Positions 46,939-56,818 of a stretch of DNA of 64,000 nucleotides are shown here, piece by piece. This DNA is from Micavibrio sp. UBA2137 (GTDB lineage: Bacteria > Pseudomonadota > Alphaproteobacteria > Micavibrionales > Micavibrionaceae): contig DCXL01000004.1 in the NCBI GenBank assembly GCA_002328415.1, positions 320,166 to 384,165 of the forward strand. The letters are read 5' to 3'. How positions within the stretch are numbered: position 1 is the stretch's first letter; each line of letters opens with the position of its first letter. The translations under genes were made by a program, and so were the position numbers. The notes beneath the pieces were generated by a model. That model had not been told where the DNA came from. It saw only the letters and a list, made by a program, of their open reading frames with translations, and made no database searches.

Positions 46939-48861
46939 TTATTGAGGCGTCCACGGACGGTCATATTGCCCGTCCGTTTGTTTTATCTGAACAGTCTTTT
47001 CTTCAGGATATAGAAACAAATGGCCTTTCCCCTCACGGTAACGGCTGTCTAATATTCTGGCGCGACAGTTTTTTGCATTAAGGGAAAAGCGGCTGATAAT
47101 GTAATCAATCTTGCCATCCTGACAAATCTCACTAAGTGCGTATCTATTTTTTAGAAATGCGAGCTTGATCTGTTCATCATCTATCAGGCACATATCCTCG
47201 CTGCAACAAATAGCTCCCTTACAACCTGACTTGGGAAATGTTGCAATATCATTTTGGGTTAATCCTAAATTCTCAGTCCAAATCTGTCTCGCAAAACGTG
47301 CTGATGCTTTATCAGACACGCTCAAAATTTTGCCATTATAGTACCCCAATAACTTACCGTCATCGGATAAGAGAAAACTTGGTTTAGGTAATATCCACGT
47401 AGCAAGCAAACAGATTGCTAGGGCCACCACAGGCAAAATTAAAGCGCGCTTTTTTAAAATAAGGATGCCTAGTACGCTTATCATAATGCAAAACAACAAA
47501 GGCAAACCAAAAGCAGGCATGAATAATTGAGATAGTGGAAGCTCTGTTGTCTCTTTGGCTATCAAAAGAATAATCTCAACGCCCTTACCCATAATCCAAA
47601 TGGGGTAGTGCGCAATATCAAACAGCATACCGACAAATACGAGAACGGCCGAAGGCATGACAATAAAACTTAAAATTGGCATAGCCTGTATGTTGGCAAG
47701 TATGGTGTAGGTCGGCAGTGCATGAAAATAATAGAGTGTTAGCGGTAAAGTGGACAGCGTAGCAATAACCGTAGTGGCCATCACACCACCTACATAAAGC
47801 AACGCCTTTCGCAAGAATGAGGCGTGTGAATACCATTGCGATATTTGGCCTCTCATACGGTCATAAAAGATGATCAATCCTGTGACGGCCGCAAAGGACA
47901 TTTGAAAACTTATGCTGATAAGACTCTCAGGCCTGTTAAGCAGGATGAAGAAGGCAGCAACAGACACAAGCCTCAAAGAAAAAGGCGAACGATCAAACAT
48001 GATTGCGATCAAGGCCAATGACGTCATCATCATGGCACGCACGGCGGGAATACCCGCCCCCACAAAAAGCGTGTAGCCGATAGCCGCAAATATCGCAATG
48101 AAGGCTGCAATTTTCTTAACTGGTAGGTAAAGCGCTGCGTTTGGAATACAAACCATAAGTAGCCGTAAAAAAAAGAAAACTGTTCCAGCAAACAAACCAA
48201 CATGTAAACCCGATATTGCAAGCATATGCGCAAGTCCCGAGGCGCGCAGATAATGCCAGTTTTCCTCGGATATTGCATCACGTTGCCCCGTTAAGAGAGC
48301 CGCAACAACCGCGCCTTCTGATTTAGGCAGAACGCTATACACCATATCGGTCATCTGCTCCTTTAAAATCGCAACCTTTGTAAGTGGCTTTTGTTCCAGT
48401 ATTTCTGGTGTTCCATAGACAAACCCATTCGCGCCAATCCCATCAAAATACGCTTTTCGCTGAAATGAAAAGCCACCTGGGTAAAAAGGTCCAGATGGCG
48501 CTCTTAAATTTGCAAGCGCCCTAATAACTGCGCCTTTATGAACGTCCTCGGCCTTGCGAATTGTGAGGCTGACCCTTTTAGGCAGTATATCTCTCCATTT
48601 TTCTTCAGAGAGCGGCACATCAATTTTCAGAATGACCTTTTTAACGCTCTCTTTTTCATCAGCTTGTGCAGACAACACTTCACCAACAAGCTCAACATAT
48701 TTTATATCTTGGGAAAGCAGTTTCGTGTCTAGTGCGCTTGTACGCCAACACATAATGAAAAAGCCAAAAGCTATAAAAAACAGAACAAAAAGAGGAATTC
48801 TGAAAAAATTATCTTCCTGTCTGATATGGCGAAAGAGATAGACTCCGCTTAAAGCAGACAC
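46939..48861 (-). CDS. comEC: ComEC/Rec2 DNA-uptake channel (N-terminus probably extends to about 49040)
   Basis: The frame of 640 residues from a GTG at 48861 has the DUF4131 segment, the competence domain (ISGLHVGLFAG, then many membrane helices) and a C-terminal segment without an intact beta-lactamase core. ComEC passes single-stranded DNA across the inner membrane. The true N-terminus is longer: the same frame stays open upstream and encodes a typical ComEC helix (FKNYLLFAPVYLGLGIAFYF) without any ATG, GTG or TTG. An ATG at 49040 would join it only if the T7 tract at 49025-49031 had one more T; alternatively an ATT at 49032, eight bases after AGGG, is the start. See the finding. Confidence 0.85.
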   Translation of the reverse strand: MSALSGVYLFRHIRQEDNFFRIPLFVLFFIAFGFFIMCWRTSALDTKLLSQDIKYVELVGEVLSAQADEKESVKKVILKIDVPLSEEKWRDILPKRVSLTIRKAEDVHKGAVIRALANLRAPSGPFYPGGFSFQRKAYFDGIGANGFVYGTPEILEQKPLTKVAILKEQMTDMVYSVLPKSEGAVVAALLTGQRDAISEENWHYLRASGLAHMLAISGLHVGLFAGTVFFFLRLLMVCIPNAALYLPVKKIAAFIAIFAAIGYTLFVGAGIPAVRAMMMTSLALIAIMFDRSPFSLRLVSVAAFFILLNRPESLISISFQMSFAAVTGLIIFYDRMRGQISQWYSHASFLRKALLYVGGVMATTVIATLSTLPLTLYYFHALPTYTILANIQAMPILSFIVMPSAVLVFVGMLFDIAHYPIWIMGKGVEIILLIAKETTELPLSQLFMPAFGLPLLFCIMISVLGILILKKRALILPVVALAICLLATWILPKPSFLLSDDGKLLGYYNGKILSVSDKASARFARQIWTENLGLTQNDIATFPKSGCKGAICCSEDMCLIDDEQIKLAFLKNRYALSEICQDGKIDYIISRFSLNAKNCRARILDSRYREGKGHLFLYPEEKTVQIKQTDGQYDRPWTPQ

Positions 48862-49107
48862 AAATATCAGAACGGTTAGAAAGGCAATGTAAAGAGATGG
48901 CTCAGTTTTAAGAGAGAAATAAAAGGCAATGCCTAGCCCCAGATAAACAGGCGCAAAAAGAAGATAGTTTTTGAAAAACCATTCAGAGAGATGCGCAAAG
49001 GTCGCATTTATTCTGTCATGAGATAAAAAAATAGAGACATCCCTTTTATCGTTTTTTAAATCCTATATAATTTGCGCGAATGTGAAAAGATAAGGATTTC
49101 AACTATT

Positions 49108-50502
49108 ATGAGTGTCGTTACACGCTTCCCCCCGTCCCCTACTGGATTTATGCATATCGGTAATGCCCGAACAGCCCTATTTAATTGGCTTTTTGCCAAG
49201 AATAAAAAAGGTAAAATGTTACTTCGTATTGAGGATACAGACCGTGCGCGTCATTCAGAGGAAGCCGTCCAAGCGATCATTGATGGGTTAAACTGGATAG
49301 ATTTATCATGGGACGGCGATATTGTTTCGCAACACGCACGCGGCGCGCGTCACGTTGAGGTTGCCAACGAGCTTCTTGCCAAGGGACAAGCCTATAAATG
49401 CTATTGCTCGCAAGAGGAGCTTGAAGAGATGCGCAAAACTGCGCAAGAGGAAGGCCGTGCAACTTACTATAATCGTAAATGGCGCGATAAGGACGAAAGC
49501 GAAGCACCTGAAGGTGTTGATCCAGTTATCCGTATCAAGGCGCCCCTTTCTGGTGAAACGACAATCGATGATCAGGTACAGGGTACAATTACACTCAATA
49601 ATGAACAATTAGATGATTTCATCCTTCTGCGCTCTGATGGCACGCCCACCTATATGTTGGCCGTTGTTGTTGATGACCATGATATGGGGGTTACACATGT
49701 GCTACGTGGTGATGACCATATGAGCAACGCCTTTCGCCAAAGCACGATTATTGATGGCATGGGATGGGACAGACCTGTTTATGCACATTTACCCATGATC
49801 TTGGGGCAAGATGGTGCAAAGCTTTCAAAAAGACATGGCGCTGTGTCGCTCGAAGACTTCAAAGAAATGGGCTATGTGCCAGATGCCGTTTTCAATTATC
49901 TGCTTCGTCTTGGTTGGTCGCATGGGGATGATGAAATAATTTCACGCGAACAGGCCATTGAATGGTTTGGACTTGAGGCTATTGGAAAATCGCCGGCCAA
50001 ATTTGACTATGATAAGCTTGAAAAATTGAACGCGCATTACATCAAGGAAATGGAGGCGAACCACTTTGTCAAAGCTCTAGCTGATTATAATACTACCTTT
50101 GGCGCGCAGCACGATGACTTTGAGGCAACCGTTTCACCACTAGCATCCGAATTACAAAATCGCGCAACAACTTTGAAGCAAGCGCTACATGAAACAGCAT
50201 TTCTATTTAATGAGGGCGCGCCCGATGAGGATGCACAAAAAATGCTTTCAGAAACACCCGTAGAAATTATTGATGGTTTAATCAAAGCGCTTTCGGGAAT
50301 TACAGACTTTACTTCTGAAAACATACAAAATGCGTGTAAAGAGCTTTCAAAAGAGCTTGTTGATGGTAAGATGGGAAAGATTGGAATGCCTTTACGTGCC
50401 GCCTTAACAGGCACTTTACAAAGCCCTTCCGTCTTTCTCTGTGCCGAAACCCTCGGTCAACAAGCGTGTTTGGAGCGTTTGAATTCAACGAAAAATATCT
50501 AA
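49108..50502 (+). CDS. gltX: Glutamate--tRNA ligase
   Basis: A class I synthetase of 464 residues. The HIGH motif reads HIGN in PSPTGFMHIGNART and the KMSKS motif reads KLSKR. A C-terminal anticodon-binding helical domain follows. The ATG at 49108 with AAGGA about ten bases upstream is chosen over an in-frame start at 49072. It charges tRNA-Glu, and in organisms lacking GlnRS also tRNA-Gln. It precedes gltA by 34 bases. Confidence 0.96.
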   Translation: MSVVTRFPPSPTGFMHIGNARTALFNWLFAKNKKGKMLLRIEDTDRARHSEEAVQAIIDGLNWIDLSWDGDIVSQHARGARHVEVANELLAKGQAYKCYCSQEELEEMRKTAQEEGRATYYNRKWRDKDESEAPEGVDPVIRIKAPLSGETTIDDQVQGTITLNNEQLDDFILLRSDGTPTYMLAVVVDDHDMGVTHVLRGDDHMSNAFRQSTIIDGMGWDRPVYAHLPMILGQDGAKLSKRHGAVSLEDFKEMGYVPDAVFNYLLRLGWSHGDDEIISREQAIEWFGLEAIGKSPAKFDYDKLEKLNAHYIKEMEANHFVKALADYNTTFGAQHDDFEATVSPLASELQNRATTLKQALHETAFLFNEGAPDEDAQKMLSETPVEIIDGLIKALSGITDFTSENIQNACKELSKELVDGKMGKIGMPLRAALTGTLQSPSVFLCAETLGQQACLERLNSTKNI

Positions 50503-50536
50503 GTTAATCAGGTAAACAAGACCAGAAAGAAGAATA

Positions 50537-51841
50537 ATGGCTGATAAAGAAAAGACATATACACTCACTAATGACCAAACAGGTGAAAGCTTTCAGCTAC
50601 CGCTCGTTGAGGGTACAATGGGTCCACCTTGTATTGATATTCGTACACTCTATGCAAAGGCTGGCGTGTTTACACTTGATCCTTCTTTCACAGCGACAGG
50701 CAGTTGTAAGTCTAAGATTACTTATATTGACGGCGAGGAAGGCATCCTAATGCATCGTGGTTACGACATTAAGGATTTGTCCGAGAACAGTAACTACCTT
50801 GAGGTCTGTTACTTGCTTCTCAATGGCGAGCTTCCAGATAAGAAACAAATGGAACAATTCGAATATAACATTACACACCACACAATGGTGCATGAACAGG
50901 TGCACGCTTTTTTCCGTGGTTTCCGCCGTGATGCACACCCAATGTCCATTATGTGCGGTACAGTTGGGGCGCTTTCATCCTTCTATCATGATTCACTTGA
51001 TATCTGGGATGCCCGCCAACGCGAAATTTCTGCGCATCGCTTGATTGCCAAAATTCCAACGCTTGCTGCTATGACAATGAAATACGCAATGGGGCAGCCC
51101 TTTGTCTATCCACGCAATGACTTAAGCTATGCGGCTAACTTCCTGCATATGTGTTTCTCTGTCCCTGCCGAGGAATACAAGGTTAGCCCTGTTATGGAAG
51201 AGGCTATGGATAATATTCTCATTCTCCATGCTGACCATGAGCAAAACGCATCGACCTCAACTGTGCGTATTGCTGGTTCGTCACAGGCCAATCCATTTGC
51301 TTGTATTGCCTCTGGAATTACCTCTCTATGGGGACCTGCACATGGTGGTGCAAACCAAGCCGTTCTTGAAATGCTTGAGGAGATTGGATCAAAAGACCGT
51401 ATCCCTGAATTTATTGAACGTGCCAAGGATAAGGACGATCCTTTCCGCCTTATGGGCTTTGGCCATCGCGTCTACAAAAACTATGACCCGCGTGCGGCTG
51501 TGCTTAAGAAAAACTGTGACGAGGTTTTGGAGGAGCTTGGCGTTGATAATGAGCCGCTCCTTGAAATTGCCCGTGAGCTTGAGCGCATTGCCCTTGAAGA
51601 CCCGTATTTTGTCGAACGTAAGCTGTTCCCGAATGTAGATTTCTATTCAGGAATTATTCTAAAGGCTATGGGATTCCCAAGTTCTATGTTTACAGTTCTC
51701 TTTGCTGTGGCCAGAACAGTTGGCTGGATTTCACAATGGAAGGAAATGGTCGAGGAATCACCAGCCCTTAAGATTGGACGCCCACGTCAGCTCTACACAG
51801 GACACACAGAGCGCAAATACGTTCCTATTGATAAACGCTAA
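50537..51841 (+). CDS. gltA: Citrate synthase
   Basis: A hexameric-type citrate synthase of 434 residues. Catalytic residues are visible in [23 protein letters not shown] (His) and [14 protein letters not shown] (His), with the Asp in the C-terminal NVDFYSG. An N-terminal beta domain typical of Gram-negative enzymes is present. It ends exactly where lpxB ends on the other strand, with no spacer. Confidence 0.98.
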   Translation: MADKEKTYTLTNDQTGESFQLPLVEGTMGPPCIDIRTLYAKAGVFTLDPSFTATGSCKSKITYIDGEEGILMHRGYDIKDLSENSNYLEVCYLLLNGELPDKKQMEQFEYNITHHTMVHEQVHAFFRGFRRDAHPMSIMCGTVGALSSFYHDSLDIWDARQREISAHRLIAKIPTLAAMTMKYAMGQPFVYPRNDLSYAANFLHMCFSVPAEEYKVSPVMEEAMDNILILHADHEQNASTSTVRIAGSSQANPFACIASGITSLWGPAHGGANQAVLEMLEEIGSKDRIPEFIERAKDKDDPFRLMGFGHRVYKNYDPRAAVLKKNCDEVLEELGVDNEPLLEIARELERIALEDPYFVERKLFPNVDFYSGIILKAMGFPSSMFTVLFAVARTVGWISQWKEMVEESPALKIGRPRQLYTGHTERKYVPIDKR

Positions 51842-52999
51842 TTAAGAGGAGAGCACGTCCTCAATAAAATCGACTGCGGTTTGAGAGGGTGTGCGCTTTG
51901 TCTTCATCAGGCTTTTAATCTCTTTAAAGCCCTTTTCCTGCTTTTCCGCATTATCAAGCAGTGACATCATTCCGTCAGCTAGTCTTTGTGGCGTGCAATC
52001 ATTTTGTAAAAATTCAGGTACAATCTCATCCTGCATAATAATGTTCGCAAGATGCGCATATTTGGTTTTCACAAGATTTTTGACAATCGTATAAGTAAGA
52101 GTTGAGGTCTTATAACCTATACAATGCAAAACCTCACATAAAGCAAGCTCAAGACCCACAGTGCCAGAGGCCGCCAATGCATAATCCAGATAAGGCATAA
52201 CAGATTCCCGCTTTTTCTTATCTGTCACAAACTCAATATCTGCTGTTAAACCTGCTTGCTCAAACGCCTCCTTGATTTCATCTTCATATTTAGCAAAGGT
52301 CGGCACAATTATTCTATAGTCACGCACGGCATAATTGAGGAAAAGTGCAATCGCCTCTGCAAATATAGGGGCATGGAGCTTAATTTCCTGTGATCTACTT
52401 CCAAAATAAACACCAATAGTTTGCACCTTACTCGCCTGCCCTAAAATACTTGTCGGACGACGTCCCTTTTTATTTAAAAGCCGCGTGAGAAAAGGATGAC
52501 CCGTATAAACCGCTTGCAATCCGTATTTTTCAAAATAAGGAGGCTCAAAAGGAAACAGGCATAAAATGCCATCAAGGAATTTTGCTATTTTCTTAGCACG
52601 ACGCTCGCGCCACGCCCAAACAGTTGGCGCAACACAGTGGATTTGCTTGGCCTTGAGCTTGTATTTTTTGATCTTCTTCTGAACGCGAAAGCAAAAGTCT
52701 GGCCCATCAACACTTAAAACAATATCAGGATCAAAGTCCTTAATGTCCTGCGCTGTCTGGTGAATACGACCAATCAACTTTGGAAGGTGTGGCAAGATTT
52801 CAGCAACGCCCATGAGAGATAAATCCGACATCGGAAACAATGATTCCTTAAGACCCGCCAAGCGCATCGCCTCGCCGCCAATGCCTGCTATTTGCGCTTG
52901 CGGGTAACGGCGACGCAACTCAATAAGCATATCCGCACCCAACACATCACCGGACTCTTCTGTTGCGATGATATATATACGAAAGGGCTTGGCCAGCAT
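51842..52999 (-). CDS. lpxB: Lipid-A-disaccharide synthase
   Basis: A GT19 transferase of 385 residues that joins UDP-2,3-diacylglucosamine and lipid X. The N-terminal ATEESGDVLGA matches the family GE-SGD motif, and ALAASGTVGLELAL is the C-terminal nucleotide-sugar loop. It is the last gene of the long envelope operon, three bases after lpxI. Confidence 0.95.
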   Translation of the reverse strand: MLAKPFRIYIIATEESGDVLGADMLIELRRRYPQAQIAGIGGEAMRLAGLKESLFPMSDLSLMGVAEILPHLPKLIGRIHQTAQDIKDFDPDIVLSVDGPDFCFRVQKKIKKYKLKAKQIHCVAPTVWAWRERRAKKIAKFLDGILCLFPFEPPYFEKYGLQAVYTGHPFLTRLLNKKGRRPTSILGQASKVQTIGVYFGSRSQEIKLHAPIFAEAIALFLNYAVRDYRIIVPTFAKYEDEIKEAFEQAGLTADIEFVTDKKKRESVMPYLDYALAASGTVGLELALCEVLHCIGYKTSTLTYTIVKNLVKTKYAHLANIIMQDEIVPEFLQNDCTPQRLADGMMSLLDNAEKQEKGFKEIKSLMKTKRTPSQTAVDFIEDVLSS

Positions 53000-53002
53000 G
53001 GC

Positions 53003-53881
53003 TTACCCCTCTTCTTTCTGAAGCTCTGCTATTGCTTTATCAGTCACACCAATTACAAATAGATTATGCTTATTAGCAAGTGCAATCGCCTTGTTACGGT
53101 GCAGGAAAAAACTTTCATCCGCCTGTAGGGCAATTCCCGCCATCTTGGCATCAATAGCGTTTTGAATTGTATCAATGCCAATCGTTGGTAAATCAAGATT
53201 CCTGTCCTGTTGTGGCTTGCATGTTTTTACAAGTATAGGAGCAGTTGCACCTTCTTTCTTATAGTCCGCAACGCGTTTAATAAGCGCATCTGTACCTTCA
53301 ACAGCCTCAACACCCAGCACAACGCCCTCCTGCATGATAATAGATTGCCCAATATCAAGCTTTCCAATGGCATGTGAGAGATGATAGCCCTGCACAATAT
53401 CATTCATATGTGCTTCTGTTGGTTTGACCTGCCCTAATACACCCTCTGGTGTAAGCAGACTATCCATAAATTCTTGGGCGCCATGAAAACAAAACCCCTC
53501 TTTTTCAAGTTCGTCACGTACAGAGGTTAGAAGTGAATTATCACCAAGAGATTTTAGACCGACCTTCGTGAAGAATTTTATTGCACGCCAATCGGGTCGT
53601 AACGACTTAAGCGAAGGGCGTGTGACAGACCCACAGAAAACAACATGCTCAATATTATTATGCTTGAGCAGTTTAATATTTTTGGCAGCCGCCCCCATAC
53701 GAGTCCAGTTATGAGCAATACCCTCAACAAGTGCGTCTTCAGCCTCATCTTCAAAAGCTAGAATATAGGGTTCAATATTTTGCGCCAGACAGGCATCAAC
53801 CAACATACGTGGTAAATCACCGCCACCAGCTAGAATGCCAAGCTTCTTAATCGATTTTATGCTTTTTTCTTTGGCTGACAT
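53003..53881 (-). CDS. lpxI: UDP-2,3-diacylglucosamine pyrophosphatase LpxI
   Basis: A protein of 292 residues that produces lipid X and UMP. The opening LGILAGGGDLPRMLV and the C-terminal DLPTIGIDTIQNA are typical of LpxI (DUF1009), the form used by alphaproteobacteria instead of LpxH. Its start overlaps the end of lpxA by 25 bases. Confidence 0.95.
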   Translation of the reverse strand: MSAKEKSIKSIKKLGILAGGGDLPRMLVDACLAQNIEPYILAFEDEAEDALVEGIAHNWTRMGAAAKNIKLLKHNNIEHVVFCGSVTRPSLKSLRPDWRAIKFFTKVGLKSLGDNSLLTSVRDELEKEGFCFHGAQEFMDSLLTPEGVLGQVKPTEAHMNDIVQGYHLSHAIGKLDIGQSIIMQEGVVLGVEAVEGTDALIKRVADYKKEGATAPILVKTCKPQQDRNLDLPTIGIDTIQNAIDAKMAGIALQADESFFLHRNKAIALANKHNLFVIGVTDKAIAELQKEEG

Positions 53882-54654
53882 AATGCGAAATGAGAGTCCT
53901 GTTCAGCAAATGAGATTATTTTTTGTACGGCCTCATGCCCTGCATAATCTTGCGCCACTTTTTCGCGTCTTTCAAGTAACGTACCCGCATTACCAAATAA
54001 ATCCTTAAAGGCCTTAGTCAGCACCTTAACATCATCTTTGCTAAAGCCATTACGCTCAAGACCAATCAGGTTAAGACCTGCAAGAAAGGCGCGTTCACCC
54101 TTTACGCGACCGTAAGGGATAACATCACTTTCAACCCCTGACATGCCACCAACAACAGCAAAATCACCAATACGCACAAACTGATGAACGGCTGACAAGC
54201 CGCCTAAAACTGCATAGTTTCCAACAGTCACGTGCCCGCCCAATGTTGCGTTATTGGCCATAATGACATTATTCCCAACATGACAATCATGGGCAATATG
54301 CACACCGACCATAAAATGACCATTGTCACCTACTGATGTCACACCACCACCTTCAACAGTGCCTAAATTCATGGTCACATGCTCAAAGATTTTACAGTTA
54401 TTTCCGATAACCAAAGATGTGTCGTCATTGGCAAATTTCTTATCCTGTGGCGGACCAAAGGATGCAAATGGTGACACAGTGCAACCTGAACCAAGCTTTA
54501 CTTTGCCCTCAATACACACATGAGATTTGAGGACTGTGTTATCACCAATCTTCGCCTTATCACCAATCACACAGTAAGGACCAATAGTGACCCCTTCCCC
54601 GATTTGCGCAGATTCTGAAACGATAGCTGTAGGATGTATAGATGTTTTGCTCAT
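53857..54654 (-). CDS. lpxA: UDP-N-acetylglucosamine acyltransferase
   Basis: A protein of 265 residues with an N-terminal left-handed beta helix of hexapeptide repeats (IHPTAIVSESAQIGEGVTIG onward). The catalytic His lies in GVHIAHDCHVGNNVIMAN, and a C-terminal helical region follows. It adds the 3-O-acyl chain in the first step of lipid A synthesis. It is 72 bases after fabZ. Confidence 0.97.
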   Translation of the reverse strand: MSKTSIHPTAIVSESAQIGEGVTIGPYCVIGDKAKIGDNTVLKSHVCIEGKVKLGSGCTVSPFASFGPPQDKKFANDDTSLVIGNNCKIFEHVTMNLGTVEGGGVTSVGDNGHFMVGVHIAHDCHVGNNVIMANNATLGGHVTVGNYAVLGGLSAVHQFVRIGDFAVVGGMSGVESDVIPYGRVKGERAFLAGLNLIGLERNGFSKDDVKVLTKAFKDLFGNAGTLLERREKVAQDYAGHEAVQKIISFAEQDSHFALCQPKKKA

Positions 54655-54726
54655 GACACTCTTTTACGCGAAGGCAAACAACATGCGAAATCACATTGCC
54701 TTACGCTATGTAACAAATGATTGGAA

Positions 54727-55194
54727 TTATTCTTTATTATCAACAATCATGGCGCTGAAGGTTGCCTCGGCACAGACCTTATCGCCAATCTTGGCATAAC
54801 CTTTAAATTTCCAGACAGCACCACGATTACGAATTGTTTCGATATCAAGGAAAAGTGTGTCCCCTGGCGTTACAGGCTTGCGAAAACGCGCTTCATCAAT
54901 CGTCATGAAATAAACAAGCTTGCCCTCGGCTTCCTTACCAAGCGTGTTCACAACCATAAGAGCCGCTGTTTGAGCCAAAGCTTCAATAATTAAAACACCT
55001 GGCATGACAGGCACACCTGGAAAGTGCCCCATAAAATGCGGCTCATTCATCGTAACGTTCTTCAGCCCTCGGGCAGACTTACCCGGCTCAAACCCAATAA
55101 TGCGGTCAACAAGCAAAATAGGATAACGATGCGGAATCATATCCATGATGCGCTGAATGTCGATAATAGGATCTACAGATTGTGTTTCAGACAT
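54727..55194 (-). CDS. fabZ: 3-hydroxyacyl-ACP dehydratase FabZ
   Basis: A hot-dog-fold enzyme of 155 residues with the active-site His in HFMGHFPGVPVMPGVLI and the Glu in EALAQTAA. It dehydrates hydroxyacyl-ACP in fatty acid synthesis and shares its substrate pool with LpxA and LpxD. It lies between lpxD and lpxA, the common order. Confidence 0.97.
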   Translation of the reverse strand: MSETQSVDPIIDIQRIMDMIPHRYPILLVDRIIGFEPGKSARGLKNVTMNEPHFMGHFPGVPVMPGVLIIEALAQTAALMVVNTLGKEAEGKLVYFMTIDEARFRKPVTPGDTLFLDIETIRNRGAVWKFKGYAKIGDKVCAEATFSAMIVDNKE

Positions 55195-55213
55195 GATTTC
55201 CCTCTTCTACGTC

Positions 55214-56233
55214 TTAATCATTCTTTTTATTAACTATTTTACGAAGCATAGCAACCTGCTTCATGAAATCCATCTTGGGCATAGAAGGCGCACCCATATG
55301 CACTTGTCCTGCTGGAATATCAGTCATGACACCCGATTTTGCCCCTATCTGCACACCGTCACCAATGTTTAAATGCCCCGCAATACCAACTTGACCTCCC
55401 ATAACAACGAAATTGCCTATCTTTGTACTACCTGCAATACCTGTTTGCGAGACAATAACGCAATTTTGTCCCATTTGAACGTTGTGCCCGATTTGCACAA
55501 GGTTATCAAGCCAGCACCCATCACCAATAATTGTATCTGGCCCTGCACCTCTATCAATTGCTGTATTGGCTCCAATTTCGCAGTTTTTACCTATCAGAAC
55601 ACGACCAAGTTGAGGAACTTTCGCAAAACCAGACGCATCCATTGAAAAACCAAACCCATCCTGGCCGATGCGACATCCTGGGTAAATACGGGTCTTATCG
55701 TCAATCATGCAATGCGACAACGTCGCATTTTCACCAATAACAACATTATCACCCAGAACAACACCTTTACCGATGACCGTATTTGCCCCGATAAAGACAT
55801 TTTCACCAATTTCCACGTCATCCTCTATAACAACGTTTGCCGCAATGCTTGCCTTATCACCGATTGAGGCGGTTTTAGCGATAATAGCTGATGGCGCAAC
55901 CTCAGTAGGCTTGTTTTCAAATTCTGATTTATAAAAGGCCTGTGCAGTTAATGCGTATGCCTTGTAAGGCGATTTAGTCACAAGAGCATGTGTGCCTGTT
56001 GGAACAAGCGTCAAATCACCCTCGCGAACAAAAACCGCTCCAGCCTTAGTTTGCGTAAGCTGTTCCTTATATTTTTTATTATCGAAAAAGCTTAGCTCTT
56101 TAGATGTTGCTGTATCCAAAGGTGCCACATCTTCAATAATCACATCAGCCGCCTCACACGCAACACCCGCAATCTCACAAATTGCGCTCAAAGACAAGGG
56201 TTCAGATTTCTGAAAGAAACGTGGATCGGCCAT
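55214..56233 (-). CDS. lpxD: UDP-3-O-acylglucosamine N-acyltransferase
   Basis: A protein of 339 residues: an N-terminal uridine-binding domain (about 1-100), a left-handed beta helix of hexapeptide repeats and a short C-terminal helix. The catalytic His is in LVQIGHNVQMGQN. It adds the N-linked acyl chain in lipid A synthesis. It is 23 bases after skp. Confidence 0.97.
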   Translation of the reverse strand: MADPRFFQKSEPLSLSAICEIAGVACEAADVIIEDVAPLDTATSKELSFFDNKKYKEQLTQTKAGAVFVREGDLTLVPTGTHALVTKSPYKAYALTAQAFYKSEFENKPTEVAPSAIIAKTASIGDKASIAANVVIEDDVEIGENVFIGANTVIGKGVVLGDNVVIGENATLSHCMIDDKTRIYPGCRIGQDGFGFSMDASGFAKVPQLGRVLIGKNCEIGANTAIDRGAGPDTIIGDGCWLDNLVQIGHNVQMGQNCVIVSQTGIAGSTKIGNFVVMGGQVGIAGHLNIGDGVQIGAKSGVMTDIPAGQVHMGAPSMPKMDFMKQVAMLRKIVNKKND

Positions 56234-56256
56234 ATGAGATACCTTTTTATGAACCT

Positions 56257-56796
56257 CTAGTTAATAGAGATGTCTTTAACGCTCTTGTTCATTTCCTTAA
56301 GAACCTTGGCAGTAATGTCATAGTCCTTATCAACAATCACAACATTGCGGCGATCAAGCACAAGCTTGTAATTATTCTCAGAGGCCATGTTGCCGACGAT
56401 GCGAACGATTTCCGAACGCAATTTTCCCAATGCCTTGGAGACTGTCTGTTCAAAATCAGCCTTCTTCTTTTGAATATCTTTACGTGCTTCAATCAACTCT
56501 TTTTCAAAGGCCTGAACCTCTTTTTGAAATTCTTCAGGCTCAAGCTTCTCACGTTTTTTAAGAAGAGCTTGCTCAGTCTCACGTAATTTGGCTTCTTCCT
56601 TTAAAATGACAGCCTTGAAATCCTCTCTTTTGCTTTTGAGTTTGGCCTTTAATTTTTCGGCCGCATCAGATGAATTTTCAAGCTGATCCATGTCAACAAT
56701 AACAATTTCAGCGGAGGCTACTTTATCTTGTGCCATCGCCAAGGGCGAGAAAACAAGAACAAAAGAGGTAAGTAATAAAGTAAGTGTGTAGCGCAT
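56257..56796 (-). CDS. skp: OmpH/Skp-type periplasmic chaperone
   Basis: A protein of 179 residues with a signal peptide (ending AMA-Q near residue 22). It has a small beta core (VIVDMDQL) and two long charged helices rich in Lys and Glu that form the tentacles of the trimer. Skp holds unfolded outer-membrane proteins between Sec and BamA. It is 22 bases after bamA. Confidence 0.93.
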   Translation of the reverse strand: MRYTLTLLLTSFVLVFSPLAMAQDKVASAEIVIVDMDQLENSSDAAEKLKAKLKSKREDFKAVILKEEAKLRETEQALLKKREKLEPEEFQKEVQAFEKELIEARKDIQKKKADFEQTVSKALGKLRSEIVRIVGNMASENNYKLVLDRRNVVIVDKDYDITAKVLKEMNKSVKDISIN

Positions 56797-56818
56797 GGGC
56801 TTTACTTTCTAAATAAAG

